A stretch of DNA of 64,000 nucleotides, taken from the NCBI RefSeq assembly GCF_002798015.1, contig NZ_PGTZ01000006.1, positions 186,001-250,000 of the forward strand. The letters run 5' to 3'. Position numbers and translations under genes: made by a program. How positions within the stretch are numbered: the first letter of the stretch is position 1; each line of letters begins with the position of its first letter. Of the stretch, positions 28,305-37,159 are shown piece after piece. This DNA is from Luteimicrobium subarcticum (GTDB taxonomy: Bacteria; Actinomycetota; Actinomycetes; Actinomycetales; Cellulomonadaceae). The notes beneath the pieces are model-generated. The model saw only the letters and a program-made list of their open reading frames with translations. It searched no databases and was not told the DNA's origin.

Positions 28305-28634
28305 TCAGTCCGGCAGCCACACCGCGTCGCGGAGCCGGACCCGCGCACCGTCCGCGGTCAGCGGGCAGCCCTCGGCGCGCAGCGCGTCGAGAGCACGGGT
28401 GGCGTGGCGGGCCGGCGGCGCGCCCGACGCGTTCACGACCCGCCACCACGGGACGCCCGAGCCCGCCCGTGACAGCACGGTCCCGACCTGGCGCGGGCCA
28501 CCCCTGCCGCGGACTCCGAGGTCGGGCTCGGAGTGGTCGCGCAGGAACTCGGCGACCAGGCCGTACGTCGTCGCGCGGCCCGGCGGCACGCGCACGACCA
28601 CGGACAGCACCGCGTCGAGGTAGTCGTCGTCCAC
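28305..28634 (-). CDS. Alkyltransferase-like protein (ATL, Cys replaced by Trp)
   Basis: 109 residues resembling the C-terminal domain of O6-alkylguanine-DNA alkyltransferase. PPGRATTYGLVAEFL is the DNA-binding helix-turn-helix with the arginine finger region. The active-site PCHRV is replaced by PWWRVV, which identifies the non-catalytic ATL class that flags alkylated guanines for nucleotide excision repair. TACTCT at 28642-28647 lies 7 nt before the GTG, suggesting a leaderless transcript. Confidence 0.85.
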   Translation of the reverse strand: MDDDYLDAVLSVVVRVPPGRATTYGLVAEFLRDHSEPDLGVRGRGGPRQVGTVLSRAGSGVPWWRVVNASGAPPARHATRALDALRAEGCPLTADGARVRLRDAVWLPD

Positions 28635-28653
28635 GGCGTCGAGAGTACGAGCC

Positions 28654-29451
28654 TCAGGCCGTCGGCGTCGGCTTGCGGAGCTCGAAGAGGGTGCGCGACG
28701 AGTGCGCGACGAACACGCCGTCGCGGCGGATCAGCGCGTCGAGGTCACGCAACCGGTCGCCGTACGCCTCGACCGTGAATCCCGGCACCCACCAGACCAG
28801 CTTGCGCAGCAGGTACACCACGGCCCCCACGTCGAAGATCTCGATGCGCAGCCGCTGCGTGCGCACGTCGACGACCTCGAGCCCGGCCGCGCGGGCCGCC
28901 GCCTCCTCGTCGTCGTGGTGCCGACCGCGCCGTGCCTCGGGCTGGGGCCCGAGGAACCACTCGATGAGCTCGAACCCGCTCGCCGGGCCGACGTGCTGCG
29001 CCAGGTACGTGCCGCCGGGTGCGAGGACGCGCGCGATCTCGCTCCACGGCGGGTCGACGGGGTGGCGGCTCGTCACGAGGTCGAACGCACCGTCGGCGAA
29101 CGGCAGCGGGGCCCGCTCCTGCGTGGCGACGACCGCGACCCCACGGGGGTGCAGCAGGGCCGTCGCGACGGCCGCGTTGGGGGGCCAGGACTCGGTCGCG
29201 ACCGCGACGGGCGGGAAGTCGTCGGCCGAGCCGAGCACCTCGCCACCGCCCGTCTCGAGGTCCAACGACGCGCGCGCCCTGGCGAGGCGTTCCGCGAGGA
29301 GCCCGCGGTACCCCCACGCGGGTCGTTCCTCGGTCGCGCGACCGTCCAGCCAGGAGAAGTCCCAGCCGTCGACCGACACCTCGGCGGCCTCCGCGACGAG
29401 GTCGTCGAAGGACCGCGAGGCGTGCGGATGCCCGGCGGCGGCGTGCGCCAC
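28654..29451 (-). CDS. SAM-dependent methyltransferase (class I)
   Basis: 265 residues. The expected glycine motif I region is around LDLETGGGEVL, with GVAVVATQE and APLPFADGAFDLVTSRHPVDPPW as the later motifs (post II/IV), and ARVLAPGGTYLAQHVGP as motif VI. The C-terminal part suggests a small substrate, but its identity is unknown. The GTG start at 29451 lies one base after the stop of the Eis-like acetyltransferase gene (TGACGTG), so the two are likely co-translated. A longer N-terminal extension is possible but overlaps that gene. Confidence 0.75.
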   Translation of the reverse strand: MAHAAAGHPHASRSFDDLVAEAAEVSVDGWDFSWLDGRATEERPAWGYRGLLAERLARARASLDLETGGGEVLGSADDFPPVAVATESWPPNAAVATALLHPRGVAVVATQERAPLPFADGAFDLVTSRHPVDPPWSEIARVLAPGGTYLAQHVGPASGFELIEWFLGPQPEARRGRHHDDEEAAARAAGLEVVDVRTQRLRIEIFDVGAVVYLLRKLVWWVPGFTVEAYGDRLRDLDALIRRDGVFVAHSSRTLFELRKPTPTA

Positions 29452-29452
29452 G

Positions 29453-30796
29453 TCAGAACACCCAGCTCGACAGCGGCGCGACGGGCCACGCGAACGCCGC
29501 CGACGCCGCGGCGAGCGCACCCGAGGAGTGGACCTCGACGAGGCCCGCCCCTGCGAGCGCCGCGAGCGTCGGGCCGCCCAGGTACACGGACCCGAGGTCG
29601 CGCACGTCGAGCGACAGGTCGGCCGCGTCCGTGGTCCGCTCGGCGCTCACGCCGTCCTCGAACGCCGACGCCCGTAGCCGCCACCGACCCGCATTCGCGG
29701 GCAGGAGCGCGTCCCGCACCTCGAGGACGACGTCGACCTCGCCGGCGTAGCGCCGGGCCGCGAGCGCCACCGGCACGTCGAGCAGCCGCACCCAGAGGTT
29801 GTCGTAGAGGGTCGGCGCGGCGCCGCGGTAGCTCGCGAGGAGATGGACCAGCGGGTCGTCGGGGGCGATCATGAACGGCCGGACCTCGTCCGTGAGGTCG
29901 AGGTCGAGCAGCACGTCGTAGAGCGCCTTGGCCGCCGCGGCGTCGAGGGCCACGACCTCGCCACCGGACACCCAGCCCCGGGCGCCCAGGGTCTCCCACG
30001 ACAGCTTGCGGCGGAACGTCGTGTACCCGCGGGGCTCGCCGTCCCGCTCGACGATCACGATGCGCTGCGGTTCACGGCCCTCGCGCGTGGCCTCGTGGTC
30101 CGTCCAGAAGTACCGGCGGAGCTCCGAGGTCTCCCGGCTCACCCAGCCCGGACGGTTCAGCCCGCTCCCCCCGACGTCGCGGCCGGCCCGCTCGTGCAGG
30201 TCCTCGCACAGGGCGGCGTGACGGTCCGGGTCGACCGTCTCGATGCGGACGGTGTGCTCGGCGGCCCCGGGGACGTCGCGCAGGGCGGCCCGGCGCGGGA
30301 CGGTGAGCCGCAGGTCCTGCGCGGCCACCCCGTACCCGAACCGGCCGTAGATGGTCGCCTCGGCCGCGAACAGGACGGACACCGCCTCGCCGCGTGCGAG
30401 CGACCTCGAGACGTGCGCGTCGATCATGGCGGTGAGCAGGCCGCGGCGCCGGTGACCGGGGTGCACCGCGACCCAGGTGAGCCCGGAGGCGCGGGTCGTG
30501 CCGCCGGGGACAGGGAACCGGGCGAACGGGTACGACGCGTGCATGCCGACGAGATCGCTGCGCACGGGGACCGCGCCGTCGACGGGCACGGCGTCCGGGT
30601 CGTCCGCGTCGTGGAAGACGCCGACGGCCCGGTCCCACGAGAGGGGCGACGGCGCCTCGGCCAGCGACTCGACGCTCGCGCCGGTCGGGAAGGCCCAGCC
30701 GTCGAGGGTCAGGACGTCGCGCTGGTCGGCGGGACCGAGGTCGCGGAACCGGTATCCGGGCGGGAGGGACGCGGTCGGTGCGGGGCGCTCGGGCAT
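29453..30796 (-). CDS. Eis-like GNAT N-acetyltransferase
   Basis: 447 residues with the three-part Eis layout: an N-terminal GNAT domain with the acetyl-CoA loop HPGHRRRGLLTAMI and the LFAAEATIYGRFGYG segment, a second degenerate GNAT domain, and a C-terminal sterol-carrier-like domain. The protein ends in SSWVF; in Eis the terminal carboxylate (Phe) is the catalytic base, and here the last residue is also Phe. Eis members acetylate lysines and aminoglycosides, but the substrate here is not predictable. Start MPERPAP chosen as the shorter ATG at 30796. It is coupled to a methyltransferase. Confidence 0.83.
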   Translation of the reverse strand: MPERPAPTASLPPGYRFRDLGPADQRDVLTLDGWAFPTGASVESLAEAPSPLSWDRAVGVFHDADDPDAVPVDGAVPVRSDLVGMHASYPFARFPVPGGTTRASGLTWVAVHPGHRRRGLLTAMIDAHVSRSLARGEAVSVLFAAEATIYGRFGYGVAAQDLRLTVPRRAALRDVPGAAEHTVRIETVDPDRHAALCEDLHERAGRDVGGSGLNRPGWVSRETSELRRYFWTDHEATREGREPQRIVIVERDGEPRGYTTFRRKLSWETLGARGWVSGGEVVALDAAAAKALYDVLLDLDLTDEVRPFMIAPDDPLVHLLASYRGAAPTLYDNLWVRLLDVPVALAARRYAGEVDVVLEVRDALLPANAGRWRLRASAFEDGVSAERTTDAADLSLDVRDLGSVYLGGPTLAALAGAGLVEVHSSGALAAASAAFAWPVAPLSSWVF

Positions 30797-30860
30797 GCGG
30801 ACGACTCTGCCGCACGACGGCCCGGGCTGCACGCGCTTTCCGGTGCTCAGCGTCCGGTGC

Positions 30861-31967
30861 TCAGCGCTGGCAGACCGCGCACCAGTAGAGCGTGCGCCCC
30901 GCGACCTCGCGCACGAGCACCGGGTTGCCGCACACGCGGCAGGGCAGACCCTCGCGGTGGTAGACGTAGAACGCCGCGTCGGACCGCACCGCGCCGGGCG
31001 TCTCGTCCGTGTTCTGCCGCACGCGGTGGCGCCCGGCCGTGCCGCCCGGCACGCGGTCCGCCTCGCGCGTGGTGACGATCGCGCCCGTCCGCACGCCGTC
31101 GCGCATCAGGTCGACCAGGTCGTCCCACACGGCGCGCAGGTCGTCGGCCGGGACCGACGACCCTTGCCGGAACGGGTCGATCCGCGCCCGGAACAGCACC
31201 TCGGCGCGGTAGATGTTGCCGACGCCCGCGACGACCGACTGGTCCATGAGTCGCACCCCGATCGAGGTCCGCGACCGGCGCACGGCGTCCGCGAACCGCT
31301 GGGGGTCGTCCCGGTCGTCGGGCTCATCGCCGGCGTGGACGGCATCGCCCCACCGGATCGGGTCGGGCCCGAGGGTCGCGACGACGGCCGCCGCCTCGTC
31401 GCGCGTCAGCACCTCGCACGTCGTAGGGGCGGTGAGGTCGGCCACGGCGTGCTCACCCAGGAGTCGCACGCGGACCGCGCCACGCGGTGCCGGCGGCGTC
31501 CAGGCGTCCTCGCCGGCGGACGCCGCCCGCGCCGCGGCGAGGTCACCGCGCCTGCCCGCAGGGGCGCCCTCCGGTCCGGCCGCCGACGCGGGCGACCCGG
31601 CGCCGCGCGGCAGCGGCTCGGGTTCCGGCGCGAGCGCGGGCAGCGGCGTCTCCGTCTCCCCCACGCGTCGCCGGGGTGCGCCGATCGCGTGCACCACCTC
31701 GGCGCTGCCGTCCCCCGCGAACGTCCACGCGCCGTAGAGCCCCAGGTGGACGCGGAGGACGAGCGGCTCGCCCGCCTGCCCGGGCGGCGGCGCCAGCTCG
31801 ACGAAGAGCTGCTTGCCCCACGCGCTCGCGCCCGCGAGGACACGCCCGTCGAGGCGTGCAGCACCCGCGGCGAACCGGCCCTGCGGGCTCGTGACCGCGA
31901 GCGCCTGGCCCGCGAACAGGTCCGTCAGGGCGCGCGCGAGACGGTGAACGGTGTGACCCTCAGGCAC
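30861..31967 (-). CDS. Endonuclease VIII-like DNA glycosylase (Nei/Fpg family)
   Basis: 368 residues. The Pro-Glu start (PEGHTVHRL) gives the catalytic N-terminal proline. A helix-two-turn-helix region follows (LMDQSVVAGVGNIYRAEVLF), and the C-terminal zinc finger has four Cys (CRVCGNP and YWCAVCQR). It removes oxidised pyrimidines in base excision repair. Compared with typical ~270-residue members it has a long Pro/Ala/Gly insertion of about 50-60 residues in the N-terminal beta-domain (roughly 105-160). This may be a lineage-specific loop. Confidence 0.87.
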   Translation of the reverse strand: MPEGHTVHRLARALTDLFAGQALAVTSPQGRFAAGAARLDGRVLAGASAWGKQLFVELAPPPGQAGEPLVLRVHLGLYGAWTFAGDGSAEVVHAIGAPRRRVGETETPLPALAPEPEPLPRGAGSPASAAGPEGAPAGRRGDLAAARAASAGEDAWTPPAPRGAVRVRLLGEHAVADLTAPTTCEVLTRDEAAAVVATLGPDPIRWGDAVHAGDEPDDRDDPQRFADAVRRSRTSIGVRLMDQSVVAGVGNIYRAEVLFRARIDPFRQGSSVPADDLRAVWDDLVDLMRDGVRTGAIVTTREADRVPGGTAGRHRVRQNTDETPGAVRSDAAFYVYHREGLPCRVCGNPVLVREVAGRTLYWCAVCQR

Positions 31968-32009
31968 GGGAGCTCCTGCAGGACGAGCCCCCGGCCGACG
32001 TCGGACCGT

Positions 32010-32459
32010 TCAGCGCGACGCCTCGTAGTCGGCGAGCTGGTCGATGCGGCGCTGGTGACGCTCGTCGTGGCTGAACGGGGTCGCGAGGAACAGGTCGACG
32101 AACGACGCCGCCTCCTCCACCGTGTGCTGCCGGCCGCCGACTGCGATGACGTTCGCGTCGTTGTGCTGGCGCGCGAGCTCGGCCGTCGCGGTGTTCCACG
32201 CGAGCGCGGCGCGCACGCCCGTCACCTTGTTCGCGGCGATCTGCTCGCCGTTGCCGGAACCGCCGATCACCACACCCAGGCTGCCCGGGTCTGCCACGAC
32301 CGCCTCGCCTGCCGCGATGCAGAACGCCGGGTAGTCGTCGAGGTGGTCGTAGGCGTGGGCGCCGTGGTCCACGACGTCGTGTCCTGCGGACTGGAGGTGG
32401 GCGACAAGGTACGCCTTGAGCTCGTACCCGGCGTGGTCGGAGGCGATGTGGACGCGCAT
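32010..32459 (-). CDS. rpiB: Ribose-5-phosphate isomerase B
   Basis: 149 residues. SDHAGYELKAYLVAHL and GGSGNGEQIAANKVTGVRAALAWNTATAELARQHNDANVIAVGGR are diagnostic; the latter region contains the Glu used in place of the E. coli Cys in actinobacterial RpiB. It interconverts ribose-5-P and ribulose-5-P. The ATG at 32459 is chosen, though an in-frame ATG-ATG 12 bases upstream is possible. Confidence 0.92.
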   Translation of the reverse strand: MRVHIASDHAGYELKAYLVAHLQSAGHDVVDHGAHAYDHLDDYPAFCIAAGEAVVADPGSLGVVIGGSGNGEQIAANKVTGVRAALAWNTATAELARQHNDANVIAVGGRQHTVEEAASFVDLFLATPFSHDERHQRRIDQLADYEASR

Positions 32460-32534
32460 GACGCCCATCATGCCGCACCGCACGCGCCCGAGCGGAGGCC
32501 GACCAGGGCGCCGACGACGGCATAGCCTGACTCC

Positions 32535-34598
32535 ATGACGCAGACCACCACCCCCAGCGGGGACCAGTCCGCCGTGCCGTCGTCCGGGCGTTCGTCCGGG
32601 CGCTCCTCGGGTATCGAGGTCGACGCGCTCGACCCGGCAGCCCGCCCGCAGGACGACCTGTACGGGCACGTGAACGGCCGCTGGGCCGCCCAGCACGTGA
32701 TCCCCGCCGACCGGGCGATCGACGGCACGTTCCGGCGCCTGCACGACGAGGCCGAGGAGCAGGTCCGCGCGATCGTCGAGGAGTGCGGCGCGCGCGCCCG
32801 CACCACCGGGACGGCGGACGGGGTCGCGGAGCAGGTCGGCACCCTCTTCGCGGCGTTCATGGACACGGCCACGATCGACGCCCTCGGCGCCGACCCCCTG
32901 CGGGCCGACCTCGACCTCGTGGCCGGCGTGACCAGCCAGGCGGAGCTGACGGGCGTCCTCGGCGCCCTCGCCCGCACCGGCGTCCCCGGACCCGTCGAGC
33001 TCTACGTGGACAACGACGCCGAGCAGCCCGACCGGTACGCCGTCCACCTGGTCCAGGCGGGCCTCGGCCTGCCCGACGAGGCCTACTACCGCGAGGAGCA
33101 GCACGCCGAGCTGCGCGCCGCCTACGCGGCCCACGTCGGGCGGATGCTCGTGCTCGCGGGCGTCGTCGGCGAGGACGAGGCCGCGGCCGCGGGGGCGTCG
33201 GTCCTGGCGCTGGAGACCCGCCTCGCGGCGCACCACTGGGACGTCGTGAAGGACCGCGACGCCGAGCTGACGCACAACCCGTCGTCGCTCGCCCGCCTGA
33301 CGCAGGACGCGCCCGGCTTCGACTGGACGGCGTGGGTCGCCGCGCTGGCCGCGCCCGCCGGCGCGTTCGACGCGATCGTGGTGCGCGAGCCGAGCTATCT
33401 CACCGGTCTCGCGGAGGTCTGGCAGGAGCTGCCGCTCGAGGAGTGGCGCCTGTGGGCGTCGTTCCACGTCGTGTCGTCCCGGGCCGCGTACCTCACCGAC
33501 GCGTTCGTCGAGGCGAGCTTCGACTTCTACGGCCGCACCCTCACGGGCGCCCAGGAGCTGCGGGACCGGTGGAAGCGCGGCGTCGGGCTCGTCCAGGGCG
33601 CGCTCGGCGAGGCCGTCGGCGAGGTGTACGTGGCCCGCCACTTCCCGCCGACGCACAAGGAGCGCATGGACGAGCTGGTCGCGCACCTCGTCGAGGCGTA
33701 CCGCTGGTCGATCTCGCATCTCGACTGGATGGGCGCGGAGACGCGCGAGCGCGCCCTCGCGAAGCTCGACGCCTTCACGCCGAAGATCGGCTACCCGGTC
33801 CGCTGGCGCGACTACTCGTCGCTCGTGATCGAGGCGGGCGACCTGGTCGGGAACGTGCGCCGCGCGAACGCGTTCGAGCACGACCGCGAGCTCGCGAAGA
33901 TCGGCGCTCCCGTCGACCGGGACGAGTGGTTCATGACGCCGCAGACCGTGAACGCCTACTACAACCCGGGGATGAACGAGATCGTCTTCCCCGCCGCGAT
34001 CCTGCGCCCGCCGTTCTTCGATCCCGACGCGGACGACGCCGTGAACTACGGCGGGATCGGCGCCGTGATCGGGCACGAGATCGGCCACGGGTTCGACGAC
34101 CAGGGCTCGAAGTTCGACGGCGAGGGCCGCCTGGTGAGCTGGTGGACCGAGGCGGACCGCACGGAGTTCGAGCGTCGGACCGCCGCACTGGTCGCGCAGT
34201 ACGACGCGTTCGTGCCGCCGCAGCTCGGGGCGGACGGCCCGCACGTCAACGGCGCGCTCACGATCGGCGAGAACATCGGCGACCTCGGTGGCCTGTCGAT
34301 CGCGCTCACCGCGTACCGCATCGCGACGACCGGCTCGGCCACCGGCTCCCTCGACGACGCCCCGGTGATCGACGGGCTCACCGCGCTCCAGCGCGTCCTG
34401 CTCGGCTGGGCGCAGGTGTGGCGCACGAAGGGCCGCGACGAGGAGGTCCGGCGCCGTCTGGCCACCGACCCGCACTCGCCCGCCGAGTTCCGCTGCAACG
34501 GCGTCGTCCGGAACGTCCCGGAGTTCTACGCGGCGTTCGACGTCGCGCCCGGCGACGCGCTCTACCTGTCGCCCGAGGAGCGCGTGCGGATCTGGTGA
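32535..34598 (+). CDS. M13 family zinc metallopeptidase (PepO/neprilysin-like)
   Basis: A 687-residue M13 peptidase. The HExxH zinc motif lies in GHEIGHGFDDQGSKFDG, the third ligand and partner residues in ENIGDLGGLSIA, and substrate-binding NAYYNP upstream. The C-terminal PEFYAAFDVAPGDALYL fits the family. No signal peptide or transmembrane helix is seen, so it appears cytosolic. TAGCCT at 32523-32528 lies 6 nt before the ATG, suggesting a leaderless message. It is divergent from rpiB by ~75 bases. Confidence 0.92.
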   Translation: MTQTTTPSGDQSAVPSSGRSSGRSSGIEVDALDPAARPQDDLYGHVNGRWAAQHVIPADRAIDGTFRRLHDEAEEQVRAIVEECGARARTTGTADGVAEQVGTLFAAFMDTATIDALGADPLRADLDLVAGVTSQAELTGVLGALARTGVPGPVELYVDNDAEQPDRYAVHLVQAGLGLPDEAYYREEQHAELRAAYAAHVGRMLVLAGVVGEDEAAAAGASVLALETRLAAHHWDVVKDRDAELTHNPSSLARLTQDAPGFDWTAWVAALAAPAGAFDAIVVREPSYLTGLAEVWQELPLEEWRLWASFHVVSSRAAYLTDAFVEASFDFYGRTLTGAQELRDRWKRGVGLVQGALGEAVGEVYVARHFPPTHKERMDELVAHLVEAYRWSISHLDWMGAETRERALAKLDAFTPKIGYPVRWRDYSSLVIEAGDLVGNVRRANAFEHDRELAKIGAPVDRDEWFMTPQTVNAYYNPGMNEIVFPAAILRPPFFDPDADDAVNYGGIGAVIGHEIGHGFDDQGSKFDGEGRLVSWWTEADRTEFERRTAALVAQYDAFVPPQLGADGPHVNGALTIGENIGDLGGLSIALTAYRIATTGSATGSLDDAPVIDGLTALQRVLLGWAQVWRTKGRDEEVRRRLATDPHSPAEFRCNGVVRNVPEFYAAFDVAPGDALYLSPEERVRIW

Positions 34599-34606
34599 CG
34601 CCCCGC

Positions 34607-34643
34607 GGGGCGGTGCCCGGGCCGGGAGGCCGGGCACCGCCCC
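34607..34643. terminator. Terminator hairpin after the M13 peptidase gene
   Basis: 14-bp stem GGGGCGGTGCCCGG with its reverse complement, nine-base loop, between two convergent genes. No T-tract. Confidence 0.75.
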
Positions 34644-34670
34644 CCAGCGCGTACCAGGGGTGCGCGTCGC

Positions 34671-35636
34671 TCAGAACGACCCGATACCCGCCTTGGCGAT
34701 CGTGAAGCCCTTGCCGGACGACTTCTCCGTGCACCGGACGCCCTCGCGCGTGCTGTGGCACGTGAACGGGCCGGCGGACCTCTGCTTGCCGTACGCCAGC
34801 ACGGACACCGACGACGGCGCCGCGGCCGGTCGGGAGGCGGCGCACGGCGCGCCGACCTTCCCTGCGGCGTCGAGCGTCGCGACGTATCCCACCGTCCCCT
34901 CGCACCCGTCGACCGGCGCAGGCGTCTTCGCGAGGTCGGCGATGTCGCAGGTCACGGCGTCCTTGGACATCGCGCACGTGATGTTGCGCGACGGCGACGC
35001 GAACCTGACCTTCACGGGCGCCGCAGCGGCCTGGTGCGACGTCGTCGACGACGGCTCCGGCGCGGCAGCGGCCCCGCCCGAGCCCCCGCCGCCGAGGACC
35101 ACGAACGCCATGACGACCGCCGTGACGACGAGCATCAGGACGACACCGCCGAGCACCACGACAGCGGGCTCGAGCTCACCGAGGTAGCGGCGGACGGCGA
35201 CCGTGCCGCCGACCGGACCGGCAGCCGCGCCCCGCGTCGTCCGCGGGCCGGACGCGCGCGACGGAGGACCTTGCGCCGCGCGCGGGTCGGCAGGAACGGG
35301 TGCGGCCGGGCGCGGGGCGGCCTGCCGCGGGTCCGTCGGACGCGGCGCCGGGGGCTGCTGCGGCACGGACGACGGCGCCGGCTCGACCCGGACGGCACCG
35401 AAGACCGCCGTCGCCTGCTGCGCGTCCAGGTCGGGGCCTGCGACCGAGGGCGACTGGGCGGGGACCTGCGCGTGGCCCGGAGCCGAGGAGGCCGGGACGA
35501 CGTGCGACGCGGTCGCCCGGGAGCCACGCGGGGCGACCGACGGCGGGAACGTGCGAGGTGGCACGCCCGCGCTCGCCGCGGGGTTCGCGTGCGGAGGCGG
35601 CGGTGTCGGCACAGGGCCGGGTCCGTGACCGGACAT
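34671..35636 (-). CDS. Membrane protein with Pro-rich cytoplasmic region and DUF6636-like extracellular domain
   Basis: 321 residues. Residues 1-~160 are Pro/Ala-rich and disordered, then one transmembrane helix (VVVLGGVVLMLVVTAVVMAF), then a Gly/Ala linker and a ~120-residue extracellular domain with spaced cysteines (ITCAMS, TCDI, GCEG, PCAAS, FTCHS, VRCTE). The pattern FxSPSxNIxC resembles the DUF6636 family. Function unknown; six Cys imply three disulfides. The downstream hairpin at 34607-34643 serves as terminator. Confidence 0.7.
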   Translation of the reverse strand: MSGHGPGPVPTPPPPHANPAASAGVPPRTFPPSVAPRGSRATASHVVPASSAPGHAQVPAQSPSVAGPDLDAQQATAVFGAVRVEPAPSSVPQQPPAPRPTDPRQAAPRPAAPVPADPRAAQGPPSRASGPRTTRGAAAGPVGGTVAVRRYLGELEPAVVVLGGVVLMLVVTAVVMAFVVLGGGGSGGAAAAPEPSSTTSHQAAAAPVKVRFASPSRNITCAMSKDAVTCDIADLAKTPAPVDGCEGTVGYVATLDAAGKVGAPCAASRPAAAPSSVSVLAYGKQRSAGPFTCHSTREGVRCTEKSSGKGFTIAKAGIGSF

Positions 35637-35696
35637 GGGTCTCCTTCCAGCGGCGTCAGGCGTCGGGGCAGCATGCCACGGTGCACCGGAAGGGAC

Positions 35697-35720
35697 AAAA
35701 AGCCCGGGCGGTCCCCCGGG
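35697..35720 (-). terminator. Rho-independent terminator after the PPOX gene
   Basis: CCCGGG/CCCGGG six-base stem followed on the minus strand by a five-base T-run (AAAAA on the plus strand, 35697-35701), just downstream of the PPOX gene stop. One of the few terminators here with a U-tract. Confidence 0.7.
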
Positions 35721-35726
35721 ACCGGG

Positions 35727-36245
35727 TCAGGGTTCGGAACGCGTGGTGAGCCCCGCCGTCGGGGTCCACGTCTCGTACCTGCTGCCACCCTCGACCGCGG
35801 TGACCAGCTCCACCGACGTGACGTCCAGCCAGTAGCCGTCGGGGACCGGGCCGGCGAGCCAGCGCTCGAGCGTCGGCGAGACGCCACCGAACGCCTCCTG
35901 GACGCCGGTCAGCGAGAGCGGGGTCGCCCGGCCGTGGACCATGGCGTCACCGGCCCGGCGCGACCCGTCACCCGGGTTGGAGTGCAGGGCGAAGCGCGGG
36001 TCGCGGCGCAGGTCGTCGGCGACCGGGCGTCCGGCGGTGCCGACGACCGCGAGACGCGCCCCGACCCACCGCACCTGCGCTCCCGAGACCCGGGGCGAGC
36101 CGTCGAACGCGCGCGACGCGAGCACGTGGTCGGGCGCCGACTCGAAGCGGGCGCGGACACGCCCGGCGAGGTCAGGCGCCTGGCGGGCGAAGAGCTCCCA
36201 CCGCGCGGCGGACGGCGGGACGGCGGGCACACGATGCAGCGTCAC
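35727..36245 (-). CDS. Pyridoxamine 5'-phosphate oxidase-family (PPOX/FDOR-like) protein
   Basis: 172 residues with the split-barrel fold: residues after HVLASRAFDGSPRVSG form the barrel start, and PVADDLRRDPRFALHSNPGDG corresponds to the phosphate-binding loop. A C-terminal LDVTSVELVTAVEGG motif is typical of this family. Cofactor may be FMN or F420; the gene is not in the F420 cluster, so that is open. The GTG start has a weak upstream site. Confidence 0.7.
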   Translation of the reverse strand: MTLHRVPAVPPSAARWELFARQAPDLAGRVRARFESAPDHVLASRAFDGSPRVSGAQVRWVGARLAVVGTAGRPVADDLRRDPRFALHSNPGDGSRRAGDAMVHGRATPLSLTGVQEAFGGVSPTLERWLAGPVPDGYWLDVTSVELVTAVEGGSRYETWTPTAGLTTRSEP

Positions 36246-36291
36246 GAGGCGATGCTGCCACGCGACCGGGCGCCCGCGCCGACCGAGCCCG

Positions 36292-36972
36292 TCAGTCGAA
36301 GACCGGGCCCTGGGTCCGGGTCCGCTTGAGCTCGAAGAAGCCCGGGGTGGACGCGACGAGAACGCAGCCGTCCCACAGGCGACCGGCCGCCTCGCCCTTC
36401 GGGGCGGGCGTCACGACCGGGCCGAAGAACGCGGTGCCGGCGAACGCGACCACCGGGGTGCCGACCTCCTCGCCCACCCGCCCGATGCCGTCGGCGTGCG
36501 ACGCGCGCAGCGCCTCGTCGTGGTCGGTCGACGTCGCGGCGTCCGCAAGCTCCGCCGGGAGCCCCACCTCGGCGAGGGCCTCGCGCACCACGGCGTCGTA
36601 GTCCGTGCGTCCGCCCGGGTGCACGCGCGTCCCGATCGCGTCGTAGAGCGGCTTGAGGACCTCGTCGCCGTGCGCCTGCTGCGCTGCGACGAGGACGCGC
36701 ACCGGACCCCACGCCTTCGCCATCAGCTCGCGGTAGCGCTCGGGCAGCTCGTCGCGGCCCTCGTTGAGCACGGCGAGGCTCATGACGTGCCACCGGGTGC
36801 GCACCGGGCGGACGCGCTCGACCTCTCCCATCCACCGGCTCGTCATCCACGCCCACGGGCACACGGGGTCGAACCAGAAGTCGGCCACGCCGACGGCACC
36901 CCCGTCCGGCGCGGCACCGTCGCTCGCGCCGTCGGTGAGGGTGGTCGTGGCCGGTGCTGCGCTCGTCGTCAC
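36292..36972 (-). CDS. DsbA-family thioredoxin-fold oxidoreductase (Rv2466c-like)
   Basis: 226 residues. [16 protein letters not shown] carries a CPWAW active-site motif, and the [18 protein letters not shown] segment holds the cis-Pro. This is the Rv2466c-type mycothiol-dependent reductase family found in actinobacteria; no signal peptide is evident, so it is cytosolic. The GTG at 36972 (VTTSAAP) has GGAG upstream (CAGGAGC) and gives a short Ala/Thr-rich lead-in. A longer start lies in a region without homology. Confidence 0.83.
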   Translation of the reverse strand: MTTSAAPATTTLTDGASDGAAPDGGAVGVADFWFDPVCPWAWMTSRWMGEVERVRPVRTRWHVMSLAVLNEGRDELPERYRELMAKAWGPVRVLVAAQQAHGDEVLKPLYDAIGTRVHPGGRTDYDAVVREALAEVGLPAELADAATSTDHDEALRASHADGIGRVGEEVGTPVVAFAGTAFFGPVVTPAPKGEAAGRLWDGCVLVASTPGFFELKRTRTQGPVFD

Positions 36973-37159
36973 GGGGTGCTCCTGTCGCGGTCGGGGGACG
37001 GTCACCGGGGCAACCTGGCCCACGATGCCCGTATTCCCGCCGGGGCGCCGCACCACGCGTGGCACGATAGGGGCGGCCCGCCGGACCCCGCGGGCCGCCG
37101 ACAGCGGTCGCACCACCGAGCCCCTCGCTGTCCTCGCCGCTGCCTGCTAAGGAGAGCCC

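Noticed and set aside
32460-34637. Long minus-strand frame ahead of rpiB over the M13 peptidase gene
   Set aside because: The M13 peptidase on the plus strand has clear zinc motifs; the antisense frame is Arg/Val-rich shadow.
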